64,000 bases of DNA, taken from UBA11606 sp964504305. Lineage in GTDB: Bacteria; Actinomycetota; Acidimicrobiia; Acidimicrobiales; Aldehydirespiratoraceae. A program made the position numbers and the translations under genes. The DNA lies in assembly GCA_964504305.1 (NCBI GenBank), contig CAZDEB010000002.1, positions 248,001-312,000 of the forward strand, written 5' to 3'. Every line of letters starts with the position of its first letter. The stretch's first letter is position 1. Below are positions 51,901 to 60,145 of the stretch, in pieces. The notes under the pieces are model-generated. The model did no database searches, was not told where the DNA came from, and saw nothing but the letters and a program-made list of their open reading frames with translations.

Positions 51901-53569
51901 CCCGCGCAAAGAGCGAGGTGATCACCCGCTCGCGGATGGCATCCAGCGGCGGGTTGGTCACCTGGGCGAACAGCTGCTGAAAGTAGTCGCCGATATGGCG
52001 CGACCGATCTGAGAGAACAGCGATCGGGGTGTCGGTACCCATCGAGCCAATGGCTTCCTTGGCATCGCGGGCCATCGGAGCGAGCAATAGCTTCTTTTGC
52101 TCCAACGTGTAGCCAAACTCTTGCTGGCGCGTTGTTACATCCCCTTCGTGAGCGATCAGCGGCGCGTCCGGGAGATCGTCCAAAGTGACCAAGTTTTGGT
52201 CCAGCCACTGGGCGTAGGGCCTCTCACCGGCGATACGAGACTTGAGCTCGTCGTCGCGAATGATGCGACCCTCGCTGGTATCAATCAAGAACATCCGGCC
52301 CGGCTGCAATCTCCCCTTTTCGACAATGGTGTGCTGGGGAACATCGACCACGCCAACCTCGCTGGCCATCACAACCAGGCCATCGCGGGTAACCCAATAG
52401 CGCGATGGGCGCAGCCCGTTGCGATCGAGCACGGCGCCGATCACTTTGCCGTCGGTGAACGCGATCGAAGCGGGGCCATCCCACGGCTCCATGCGAGTTG
52501 AGTTGTACTGATAGAAAGCACGGCGATCCGCTGCCATTTCGCCATGGTGCTCCCACGGCTCGGGAATGAGCATCAGCACGGCCTCCTCGAGGGGATACCC
52601 GCCCAGAGTCAGTAGCTCGAGGGCCTCGTCAAAACCGGCCGTGTCGGAGGCGCCCGGAGTACAAATGGGCCGGGCTCGGGCCAGCTCCGGCAGGTGAGGA
52701 CTTTCAAACAGCGCCGACCGAGCGAGCATCCAATTGCGATTGCCTTGGATCGTGTTGATCTCGCCGTTGTGAGCCACAAACCGGTAAGGGTGCGCCAGCG
52801 GCCACGACGGAAACGTGTTGGTCGAAAACCGAGAATGCACGAGAGCCATCGCGCTCTCGACCCGGGCATCGAGCAGGTCGGGGTAAAAACCGGATAGCTG
52901 CGGGGTGGTGAGCATCCCCTTGTACACGATCGTGCGAGAGCTGAGCGACGGGAAGTAGACCCCCTCGTGTACCTCTGACGCGCCACCCATAGCGCGACTG
53001 GTTCCTCCCGAGGTTGTCGACACGCTGATTTCGTGCTCCATGCGTTTGCGAGCGACATAGAGCTTGCGGTCCAGTTCTATGTCGGCGCGGCCTGGGGCCG
53101 TTACGAATATCTGTCGAAAGATGGGCATTGTCATCAACGACGCCGAACCCAAAATCGACTGGTCGATGGGGACATCACGCCACCCGAGAACGGTCAGGCC
53201 CTCCTCGATGAGGATGTTCTCGACCGCCTGGGCCGCGACATCAGCGCGGCCGGGTTCCTGGGGCAAAAAGGCAATCCCCGTCGCATACTCGCCGGTAGCC
53301 GGCAAGTCGAACGCCACGACGTCTCGCAAGAACCGGTCGGGAATCTGTATCAAGATTCCGGCGCCGTCGCCGGTGTTGATGTCGGCACCCTGGGCCCCGC
53401 GGTGCTCCATCGCGCAAAGAGCACCGATGCCTTGGGCCACGACGTCGTGGGAGGCCCGGCCGTGGATGTCACAGACGAAGTTGACCCCGCAACTGTCGTG
53501 TTCGTGACGGGGGTCGTACAAGCCCTGCGCGGCAGGTTGGTCGGGATTGCGGGGCGACTCGATAGCCAT
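48956..53569 (-). CDS. gltB: Glutamate synthase large subunit
   Basis: This 1537-residue protein has the N-terminal nucleophile amidotransferase domain. C27 in HEHDSCGVNFV should become the mature N-terminus after removal of a 26-residue propeptide. The central and FMN domains follow (GDGAGILIQIPDRF, then KSNTGEGGEDADRF). The 3Fe-4S cysteines are in MRVCHLDTCPVGVATQ. The beta-helix C-terminal domain has GRAVILGPTGRNFAAGMSGG. The length is normal. It is divergent from the M18 aminopeptidase gene. Confidence 0.97.
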   Translation of the reverse strand: MAIESPRNPDQPAAQGLYDPRHEHDSCGVNFVCDIHGRASHDVVAQGIGALCAMEHRGAQGADINTGDGAGILIQIPDRFLRDVVAFDLPATGEYATGIAFLPQEPGRADVAAQAVENILIEEGLTVLGWRDVPIDQSILGSASLMTMPIFRQIFVTAPGRADIELDRKLYVARKRMEHEISVSTTSGGTSRAMGGASEVHEGVYFPSLSSRTIVYKGMLTTPQLSGFYPDLLDARVESAMALVHSRFSTNTFPSWPLAHPYRFVAHNGEINTIQGNRNWMLARSALFESPHLPELARARPICTPGASDTAGFDEALELLTLGGYPLEEAVLMLIPEPWEHHGEMAADRRAFYQYNSTRMEPWDGPASIAFTDGKVIGAVLDRNGLRPSRYWVTRDGLVVMASEVGVVDVPQHTIVEKGRLQPGRMFLIDTSEGRIIRDDELKSRIAGERPYAQWLDQNLVTLDDLPDAPLIAHEGDVTTRQQEFGYTLEQKKLLLAPMARDAKEAIGSMGTDTPIAVLSDRSRHIGDYFQQLFAQVTNPPLDAIRERVITSLFARVGPEGNLFDPTAASCRTIHLDTPVLTDSELARIAALDGGEGPTGFVTARLTARFDPSGGGEALARGLADLQARADAAIADGATILVISDRGDGSVDGPIPSVLATSAVHHHLVRNQTRTRVGLVVEAGDVNEVHHLALLLGYGANAISPYLAFETITEMTERGEFGLDGYDWQTAHRNFVDAAGTGILKIMSKMGISTVASYTGAQIFEAIGLDSEVIDEYFTGTVSRLGGVGLDVLAEAVAERQHLAHSDNPAGRAHRTLEAGGQYQWRREGEYHLFNPETVFKLQHATREGRYDIFKQYTAAVDDQSERLGTLRGLFRFRDGVRPPVPIAEVESSERILLRFSTGAMSYGSISAEAHQTLAIAMNRLGAKSNTGEGGEDADRFTPDANGDLRRSSIKQAASGRFGVTSEYLVNADDIQIKMAQGAKPGEGGQLPGHKVYPWIAKTRHSTPGVGLISPPPHHDIYSIEDLAQLIHDLKNANPRARVHVKLVAEVGVGTVAAGVSKAHADVVLISGHDGGTGASPQTSIKHAGAPWELGLAETQQTLLLNDLRDRIVVQTDGQLKTGRDVMIATLLGAEEFGFATAPLVVMGCVMMRVCHLDTCPVGVATQNPELRAKFSGQPEFVENFFHYIAEEVRELMAALGFRTMDEAIGQVEMLDTTDAVEHWKAEGLDLSPILHLPEIAREARRHQWKEQDHGLELALDQKLIQLADRALSDGDSVTIDTPIHNVNRTVGTMLGYEVTSRFGGEGLPDDTIVVNLTGSAGNSLGAFVPRGITLRLEGDANDYVGKGLSGGRIVVRPAHDANFVAEDNVIAGNVILYGATRGEVFLRGKVGERFCVRNSGAVAVVEGVGDHACEYMTGGRAVILGPTGRNFAAGMSGGLAFVHDPDHLLSVRTNHEMVDLESPDDDDLTWLHDRISMHKRETGSAVATNLLDDWATSVTQFVKVMPTDFKRVLAAAAAARAEGRDETDAVMAAARA

Positions 53570-53715
53570 TGAACGTCGACTTTCTCCAAAACGACGGGCG
53601 CGACGGCCCGATTGAGACGGAACAGGGACGACGTTGGCCCTGCCTCGGCACTGCCAAAGCTACTCCGATGCGCTGGATCGGCCAACTCGCGCACCGTGGG
53701 AGCCAAGATAGCGAC

Positions 53716-54993
53716 ATGACGATCGCTGATTTATCCATCGCCCGGTCACTGCTGCCCGATTTCGACGCATCGCCAACCCCGTACCATGCGGTCGAAACCG
53801 TCGCGAGGCGCCTGGCGGCGGCCGGGTTCACCGAACACGCCGACTCCGACCCGATAGAAGACGGTCCGAAGTTCTGGTGTCGGGGCGGTGCGCTTCTGGC
53901 GTGGGTCATCGGCGGTGACCACGATGCCCGCTCACCATTGCGGATCATTGGGGCCCACACCGACAGCCCCAATCTGCGGATAAAGCCCAACCCCGACCGG
54001 ACTACCGCTCGGTTCGGTCAACTAGGAGTCGAGGTATACGGCGGTGCCCTTCTCAACTCTTGGTTGGATCGTGACCTGGGCCTTGCGGGACGTGTCGCCC
54101 TGCGGGGCCAGAGCGGACCCGAGATGGCCACATTTCGCGATGACCGTGCCATCCTCAGGGTGCCGCAACTGGCCATTCATCTCGATGGCAACATTCGAGA
54201 AAGTGGGCTTGTTCTCAACAAGCAGCGACACATGGTCCCGGTGTGGGGACTCGACCCGTTGCCATCGTTTCGTCAATACCTCAGCGATCAAACCGGGGCC
54301 GCAGAAGCCGACATTCTCAGCTGGGACGTCATGGCCCACGACCTCTGTCCGGCGTCGCTCGGCGGACTCAACGAAGAATTCCTGCTCGCATCGCGGATCG
54401 ACAACCAGCTGTCATGTTTCTTGGCGGCCCGAGCAATCGAGCAGGCCGCGACCGCACTAGGTTCGGCGATCCCGATAATCGCGCTGTTTGACCACGAAGA
54501 AGTCGGGAGCGTCTCCACCACCGGCGCGGCGTCACCCCTGGTGGCCAATCTTGTGGCGCAGATCGCTGACCGATTCGGGGCCACTCCCGGCGATGTCAGC
54601 TTCAGCCGCTCGACCAGTTTGGTCGTTTCGGCCGACGGCGCCCATGCCACTCACCCGAATTACCCCGATCGCCACGAGCCCGATCATCAGATTGGCCTCA
54701 ACGCCGGACCGGTACTCAAAGTCAACGCCAACCAGCGCTACGCCACCGATGCCTACTCGGCGGCGCGGCTTCGCTTGGCGGCCGAACGGGTGGGAGCGCC
54801 ATTGCAAACCTTCGTTTCACGAACGGACCTGGCCTGCGGATCGACCATCGGCCCAGCAACCGCGGGCGAACTGGGCATCGACGTGGTCGATGTCGGATGT
54901 CCACAACTGGCGATGCACTCCGCTCGCGAGATGGCCGGGTCTCACGATCCCGCCGCGATGCTCGATTTACTAGCCGAGGTACTCACCGAGTAA
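53716..54993 (+). CDS. apeB: M18 family aminopeptidase
   Basis: This 425-residue zinc aminopeptidase shows GAHTDSPNLRIKPNP, the metal-bridging and catalytic DHEEVGS, and ADGAHATHPNYPDRHEP. M18 enzymes are large oligomers that prefer acidic or broad N-terminal residues. I chose the ATG at 53716; upstream in-frame ATG codons would extend into the gltB leader. It is cytoplasmic, with no signal. The gene symbol is used by analogy. Confidence 0.92.
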   Translation: MTIADLSIARSLLPDFDASPTPYHAVETVARRLAAAGFTEHADSDPIEDGPKFWCRGGALLAWVIGGDHDARSPLRIIGAHTDSPNLRIKPNPDRTTARFGQLGVEVYGGALLNSWLDRDLGLAGRVALRGQSGPEMATFRDDRAILRVPQLAIHLDGNIRESGLVLNKQRHMVPVWGLDPLPSFRQYLSDQTGAAEADILSWDVMAHDLCPASLGGLNEEFLLASRIDNQLSCFLAARAIEQAATALGSAIPIIALFDHEEVGSVSTTGAASPLVANLVAQIADRFGATPGDVSFSRSTSLVVSADGAHATHPNYPDRHEPDHQIGLNAGPVLKVNANQRYATDAYSAARLRLAAERVGAPLQTFVSRTDLACGSTIGPATAGELGIDVVDVGCPQLAMHSAREMAGSHDPAAMLDLLAEVLTE

Positions 54994-54997
54994 ATCG

Positions 54998-56563
54998 TCA
55001 GGCGACTCGGTCCCGCACTGCTCGCCACGGGGCCGCGAACATCAGCAAGATCGGGAAGATCTCCAGTCGTCCGATCAACATATAGAGCGACAAGAAAAGT
55101 CGAGCCGGCTGGCTAAACGGATCCGAGAACGACGCGGTGGGACCTGCTTCGCCAAGTGACGGCCCCATCCCGCCGAGGGCGCCGACGATCGCGCCGACCG
55201 ACTCTATGAATCCCGAATCCATCAGGGTGAGAGAAACAACACCAAAGAGAATCAGGAGGAGATACACGACAAAGAACCCGGCCATGCGGGTCACGATGTC
55301 TTCGCTTACCGCGGCTGATCCGTGTCGGACCGGAATCACCGCCCGCGGGTGCTGCGACCGTCGGATCGACCTGATGCTGTGGGCCGCCAAAACCTGCAAA
55401 CGCATGATTTTGACTCCGCCTGAAGTGGAACCCGTCGATGCGCCAATCAGCATCAAGAACAACAGGACCATTTGAGCCGCAGGGGCCCATAATACGAAGT
55501 TCCCCGCGCTGGCCTCTCCGGTAGCGGATCCATAACCGGTACTCGTTCCAAGCGAGACGGTGTTGAAAATGCCGACCCGGGCCGCAGTGCCGAGAGCCAT
55601 CCCATCGCCGAGCCACAAGAAACCCACAACAATCGCCGCCGACGCGACGATCATCAATACATAAGCGCGAAACTCGGGATCACGGCTATAACAACCCCGA
55701 TCGCCGACCAAGGCCCGCCAGTGAAGCGCAAAGTTGGCGCCGCCCACGAGCATTCCGGCCATCAAAATGATCTCGACCCAGACACTGTCGAAATACCCGA
55801 TAGAGGAGCTGTGAGGAGAGAAACCCCCGGTCGATGCGGCCGACATGCTGTGAGCAATTCCGTCGTATACCGACGGGCCCGGAAGCACAATCAACGCGAC
55901 CGCTATCGATACGGTCAACAGTGCGTAGGTTGCCCACAGACGTTTGGCGGTCTCAGAGACCCGCGGGGTGAGCCGATCAGAGCTGGGACCCGGCGCCTCG
56001 GCGGTCATTAGGTCGAGTCCACCAACGCCCAGGAACGGAAGCACGGCGACCGCAAGGACCACGATGCCCATTCCTCCGTAGAATTGCGTCGCTTGGCGAT
56101 ACATCGCGAGCCCCCGACCCATCCGCGAGAAGTCGGTGAGGGCGCTCGAACCAGTACACGAAAACCCTGACGCCGATTCGAATATCGAGTTCGTCAACTC
56201 CTCGGTGAAGCCGACGCCGGGTACTGCGAAAGTGTGAGCGAGCACGTAAGGCAGCGCCCCAATTACGGTTATGGCAATCCACGTCCAACCGACCGCGGCA
56301 AAGACATCGCGAGAGCGGACACTTCCCGGAGCGGTGACCCACCACATGGAAGCACCGAGGCCAACCGTCACAAGGCCGCTGATAAACAACGCCCCCGTGT
56401 CTTGATCGGTAGTGGCCCGCTCGAGCAGTGCGGTGATGAACATCGCGGCCGAGACCGAAATGATGGCAATGCTCATTACGTGAAGGGTTGTACTGCGGAT
56501 CTGCGATCGCGCCATATGAAGTTCGGTTGCCCGCCGGGCCTGGGCGTCACGGACCGATTTCAT
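54998..56563 (-). CDS. trkH: TrkH/KtrB-type potassium uptake subunit, canonical filter
   Basis: This 521-residue membrane protein has the four pore repeats of K+ uptake subunits. Filter glycines are visible in each: SCTGSS (G138), ASTGGFS, TSTGYG and GALGGMG. The N-terminal part is basic. It is the last gene of a three-gene set trkA-trkH-trkH. Its ATG overlaps the stop of the other trkH (ATGA). K+ enters through the dimer under control of the TrkA ring. Confidence 0.92.
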   Translation of the reverse strand: MKSVRDAQARRATELHMARSQIRSTTLHVMSIAIISVSAAMFITALLERATTDQDTGALFISGLVTVGLGASMWWVTAPGSVRSRDVFAAVGWTWIAITVIGALPYVLAHTFAVPGVGFTEELTNSIFESASGFSCTGSSALTDFSRMGRGLAMYRQATQFYGGMGIVVLAVAVLPFLGVGGLDLMTAEAPGPSSDRLTPRVSETAKRLWATYALLTVSIAVALIVLPGPSVYDGIAHSMSAASTGGFSPHSSSIGYFDSVWVEIILMAGMLVGGANFALHWRALVGDRGCYSRDPEFRAYVLMIVASAAIVVGFLWLGDGMALGTAARVGIFNTVSLGTSTGYGSATGEASAGNFVLWAPAAQMVLLFLMLIGASTGSTSGGVKIMRLQVLAAHSIRSIRRSQHPRAVIPVRHGSAAVSEDIVTRMAGFFVVYLLLILFGVVSLTLMDSGFIESVGAIVGALGGMGPSLGEAGPTASFSDPFSQPARLFLSLYMLIGRLEIFPILLMFAAPWRAVRDRVA

Positions 56564-58065
56564 CGCCGCCGCCTAAACACTCTACGAACTTGGCGTCCGG
56601 CCAGGTGTCGGATCCGCATGACCGAAGCGAACGCGAGAAGCAGCGGAAGAATCGAGAGACGGCCAGCCAGCATTCCCGGGATCAACAAGAGACGATGAAA
56701 CGCATCGAGGTGGGTCGGGTCTCCGAAGGCGCCGAGGCCGGGGCCGGTGCCGAAAGTGGACAGCGTCGAGACCGACGTCCATAGAGACTCAGTTAGCCCC
56801 AGACCAGTGCCCGCCATTGCGAAGGCGCCGATCCCAACGAGACCAAAGTGGGCGATCTGATAGCCGGTGAGTTGGTCGAGTTCGTCTCCGCCGACCGATC
56901 GTCCGCCGTGATGGACCGCCACGACGGCCTGCGGATCTAGTTGTCGCCTCAGTTCGTGCCCGGCGTGGGAAAGCAACAACCTCGCCCTGACCACTCTCAG
57001 ACCGCTCCCGGCCGAGGCCCCCATCGCTCCTGTTGCGACCGCCACCAGCAGGATGCTCAAGGCGCCACTGGGAAACAGGGTCCACTCGGCCACTGCCAGA
57101 CCGGTGGTGCTTGACGCGCTGGCTGCTGTGAACAGCGCATCCTCCACTGACAAATCCGGAACTTGCCAGACCAAGAGCACACTTACCGAGGCCACGATGG
57201 CGAGGTAGAGACGCAGCTCGGGACTCCGAACAAAACGCCTGTGGTTCCCGCGGACCAACCACCAAAGCGCGAAATAGCTGGTGCCCGCCACCAACATGAA
57301 GACCGTCGCTACGGCGCGGCTCGCCGCGCCCTCGGTCAAGAACGAATCGGCGTTGTCGGAGAATCCGCCCGTGGAGAGTGTGGTCATTGCGTGGACGATG
57401 CTGCCGCGCGCCGACATGCCAGTAGCGAAGTAGGCGATGCCACACACAACGGTCAGCGACGAGTAGAGGCCCAGCACCCTTCGCCGACCCACGATCGTCG
57501 TAGGCGCCAAGCGGTCGATCCTACGACCCGTGCCCTTGGGAATCTGAACGCGGCCCCTCATTATGCTGGGGAAGGCTATGACCCCGGCGAGCAGCCCTAC
57601 TGCCCCACCGAGCCATTGAGTCGACGCCCGAAACAGCCCGATGGGAAGCGAAAGAGTGGACGGATCCATCGACGTCGTCGCAACCGTCGAATAACCCGCC
57701 GCCGACTCGAACAAAGCATCGGCCAGCGTGGGCGACGCTCCGGTAACGACATACACGGTTGTGCCCAACAGCACCAGAGCGGCCCAGGTCGAGGCCAACC
57801 CGGCAATGACGCGTCCGGCCGGTGGACGTTGCCGACGCACATAACGGCTTCGTCCCGACAATCCGACCGCGCCGGGGACCAAGGCGACCAATGCCATCCG
57901 CAGCGAGTCGCCCGGAGCGTCAACCGCACCAATCACCGCGATGACCAACGTCAGCGCCGCGAACATCGCCAACCCGTCGGCAATCGCTAAACGACTGTAC
58001 GAGTGGCGGCTTCGAACACCCAAGGAGTCGACATCGGGGCCGGGGCCCAGACGGGAAAACCTCAC
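56560..58065 (-). CDS. Second TrkH/KtrB paralogue with altered first filter loop
   Basis: This 501-residue paralogue has the same pore layout. In the first loop FESAAGYSTVATTSM replaces the usual TxG, putting A129 where the filter glycine would be. Loops two to four keep glycine (LSTGGFS, STTGLA, STFGTG). It begins with GTG overlapping the trkA stop, and its stop overlaps the canonical trkH start. A heterodimer with the canonical subunit, or a changed ion preference, is possible. Confidence 0.88.
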   Translation of the reverse strand: MRFSRLGPGPDVDSLGVRSRHSYSRLAIADGLAMFAALTLVIAVIGAVDAPGDSLRMALVALVPGAVGLSGRSRYVRRQRPPAGRVIAGLASTWAALVLLGTTVYVVTGASPTLADALFESAAGYSTVATTSMDPSTLSLPIGLFRASTQWLGGAVGLLAGVIAFPSIMRGRVQIPKGTGRRIDRLAPTTIVGRRRVLGLYSSLTVVCGIAYFATGMSARGSIVHAMTTLSTGGFSDNADSFLTEGAASRAVATVFMLVAGTSYFALWWLVRGNHRRFVRSPELRLYLAIVASVSVLLVWQVPDLSVEDALFTAASASSTTGLAVAEWTLFPSGALSILLVAVATGAMGASAGSGLRVVRARLLLSHAGHELRRQLDPQAVVAVHHGGRSVGGDELDQLTGYQIAHFGLVGIGAFAMAGTGLGLTESLWTSVSTLSTFGTGPGLGAFGDPTHLDAFHRLLLIPGMLAGRLSILPLLLAFASVMRIRHLAGRQVRRVFRRRR

Positions 58066-59405
58066 CCGAGTACGCGGTGGACCTCGCCGACCGCGGCCGG
58101 CATGGCGACAACGATCACCCGGTCGCGACCGCGGAGTCGGCTCCTACCACGGCCGATTTGGGCCTTCCCATCGCGTACAAAAGCCGCTATCAAAGCGTCC
58201 TTGGGAAGATCGAGGTCCCTCACCAGCGCGCCGTCGGCAGGGCTGGCGGGGATCACTTCCAACTCGATGACCTCGGCGTCACCGTGCAGGAAGGTCGCGA
58301 CCGCGGCGACACCACCGCGAACAAAACGCAAGACGCCGTTTGCCGTTGCGGTACGAGGAGAAAGAGCGACGTCGACGCCGGCGCCACTGAGAAGTGTCAA
58401 CAAGGCCAGGCGGTGCAGGGCGGCCACCGTCTCTCCAGCACCGTTGGCCTTGGCGTAAAGGCAGGCCAAGATGTTGGCGTCGTCCTCGCCCGTCAAGGCC
58501 ACAACCATCTGGTATCGGCCGACATCGGCTTCCTCTAACAGGCCATCATCGGTGATGTCGCCCTCTAAGACCAGGGTTCGCTCGAGGCGCTCGGCTAGTT
58601 CGCGCGCTCGCACCGGGTTGCGCTCTATCACCACGACCTCGATGCCACGGGCGGTCAGCCGCTTGGCGAGTATCTCGGCGGTTCGACCTCCCCCGAGCAG
58701 CATCACCCTTTTGGGAACCTGACGGTCTAGGCCGAGCAATTCGATCACCAGCCGTCGAGCCCGGCGCTTTGCGACTATTCGAACGTGGTCTCCGGCACGA
58801 AGTCGGTGGTCGCGGCGAGGAATGATTGTTTCTTCGGCCCGTCCAATTGTGGCCACCATAAAGTCCCAGTCGGGCTCGAACTCCTCCGCGATCTCACCCA
58901 ACGTTTTGCCAACAAAGGGAGCATCTTCGGGGAGTCGGGCGCCGATTACCAAAATTTCGCCGCCGGCCATCCGAGCGACTTCGTCGGCGCCGGGGAAGTC
59001 GAGCAACTCCAGCACTTCTTCCGCGGTCTCAGCGTCGGGGTCTATGAACAGATCCGCTCCCGAGGCCAGCCGTACCTGATCGGCATCTTTGCCCCGCAAC
59101 TCGGTGGCCTCGATGCGAACGATGGTCTGCGCCACCCCCATCGACTTGGCCAACATCGAGGAGATGAGGTTCGCTTCGTCGTTGGCCGTGACCGCCACAA
59201 GAAGTTTGGCGTGTTCGACCCCGGCGCGACCCAACACCGCTGGGTGGGTGCCGCTGCCGCAAATAGTCAAAACGTCGAGAGCATCGTCGATTCGGCGCAG
59301 CTTTGCCGCGTCCTTATCAACCAGCGCGACGTCGTGGCCTTCACGACTCAGGCGATCAGCGACGTACGAACCAACCTCGCCCGCACCGACGACAACTACA
59401 TGCAC
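58062..59405 (-). CDS. trkA: TrkA potassium uptake regulatory subunit
   Basis: This 447-residue cytoplasmic protein has two RCK modules. The first begins VVVVGAGEVGSYVADRLSREG and the second begins VMLLGGGRTAEILAKRL, each followed by an RCK-C part. TrkA binds NAD(H) and ATP or ADP to gate the TrkH channel. It starts with GTG and overlaps the second trkH gene. It is the first gene of the Trk operon and lies 19 bases downstream of the 5-formyl-THF cyclo-ligase gene. Confidence 0.95.
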   Translation of the reverse strand: MHVVVVGAGEVGSYVADRLSREGHDVALVDKDAAKLRRIDDALDVLTICGSGTHPAVLGRAGVEHAKLLVAVTANDEANLISSMLAKSMGVAQTIVRIEATELRGKDADQVRLASGADLFIDPDAETAEEVLELLDFPGADEVARMAGGEILVIGARLPEDAPFVGKTLGEIAEEFEPDWDFMVATIGRAEETIIPRRDHRLRAGDHVRIVAKRRARRLVIELLGLDRQVPKRVMLLGGGRTAEILAKRLTARGIEVVVIERNPVRARELAERLERTLVLEGDITDDGLLEEADVGRYQMVVALTGEDDANILACLYAKANGAGETVAALHRLALLTLLSGAGVDVALSPRTATANGVLRFVRGGVAAVATFLHGDAEVIELEVIPASPADGALVRDLDLPKDALIAAFVRDGKAQIGRGRSRLRGRDRVIVVAMPAAVGEVHRVLG

Positions 59406-59424
59406 AACGTTGTTCTACTCTCTA

Positions 59425-60024
59425 TCAGTAGGTGGGGTCGAGGGCGCCGGGCCTGAACTCGAGCACATGGTCCTCGGTTACCACTGCGTCGAGTGGCATG
59501 TCCCACGTTTCGGAGGGGACCGTGTCGACCTGTTGGAAGGAATGGGCGACGCCAATTATCACTGGTCGTTGGGAGCCGGTGGCGGCGATAGCCCGATCGT
59601 AGAACCCGCCTCCTTGGCCCAGCCGATTTCCGGATTTGTCAAAGGCAACAAGGGGCGTGAGGGCGACGTCGTGGCGGGCGAAGGGGATCGGATCGCCTTC
59701 GACTGGTTCGTCGATTCCGAAACTGCCGGGAGAGCCCTTGACTTCGGGATGCCAAGGCAAAAATTCCATGAACTCCCCAATCACTCGAGGGACGGTCACG
59801 GTGGCGCCGCGCTCGGCCAACAAGATCAGCGCCGCGTCGATGTCGATCTCGCCTCGCACTGCCCGATAGCCAGAAACAACACTGGCCGTCCGCAAAACCG
59901 GGACACGCGCCAGGCGGGCCATGATGGCCATCGACGCCGCGGCCTGGTCGTCATGGTCGACCGCGGCCCGGCGCTCTCGAAACACGAGGCGCATCGCCCG
60001 GCGCTTTGCCGCGAGGTCAGTCAT
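59425..60024 (-). CDS. 5-formyltetrahydrofolate cyclo-ligase
   Basis: This 199-residue enzyme uses ATP to convert 5-formyl-THF to 5,10-methenyl-THF. It starts AAKRRAMRLVFRERRAAV and has the signature RLGQGGGFYDRAI, then PLDAVVTEDHVLEF at the end. The length is normal. It lies upstream of trkA and downstream of the pyrophosphatase gene's terminator. Confidence 0.93.
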   Translation of the reverse strand: MTDLAAKRRAMRLVFRERRAAVDHDDQAAASMAIMARLARVPVLRTASVVSGYRAVRGEIDIDAALILLAERGATVTVPRVIGEFMEFLPWHPEVKGSPGSFGIDEPVEGDPIPFARHDVALTPLVAFDKSGNRLGQGGGFYDRAIAATGSQRPVIIGVAHSFQQVDTVPSETWDMPLDAVVTEDHVLEFRPGALDPTY

Positions 60025-60094
60025 TTGAGCAACGGTACTTTCTCAGAAGCAAGATCGGACACCAGCAACGAGCGCCGGTTGACGACAAAACGGC

Positions 60095-60124
60095 GAGTGG
60101 AGGATCCGGCTGGATCCTCCACTC
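60095..60124 (-). terminator. Terminator hairpin downstream of hppA
   Basis: A perfect 13-bp stem (GAGTGGAGGATCC and GGATCCTCCACTC, loop GGCT) lies 21 bases after the hppA stop. On the minus strand it is followed by GCCGTTTTG, on the plus strand by ACACATTTTTA. It mainly ends hppA transcription and may work in both directions. Confidence 0.85.
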
Positions 60125-60145
60125 ACACATTTTTACCAAATCTGT

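Noticed and set aside
48956..53569. Several long antisense open frames within gltB
   Set aside because: They are shadows of the real gene in GC-rich DNA; none has a domain or a suitable start.
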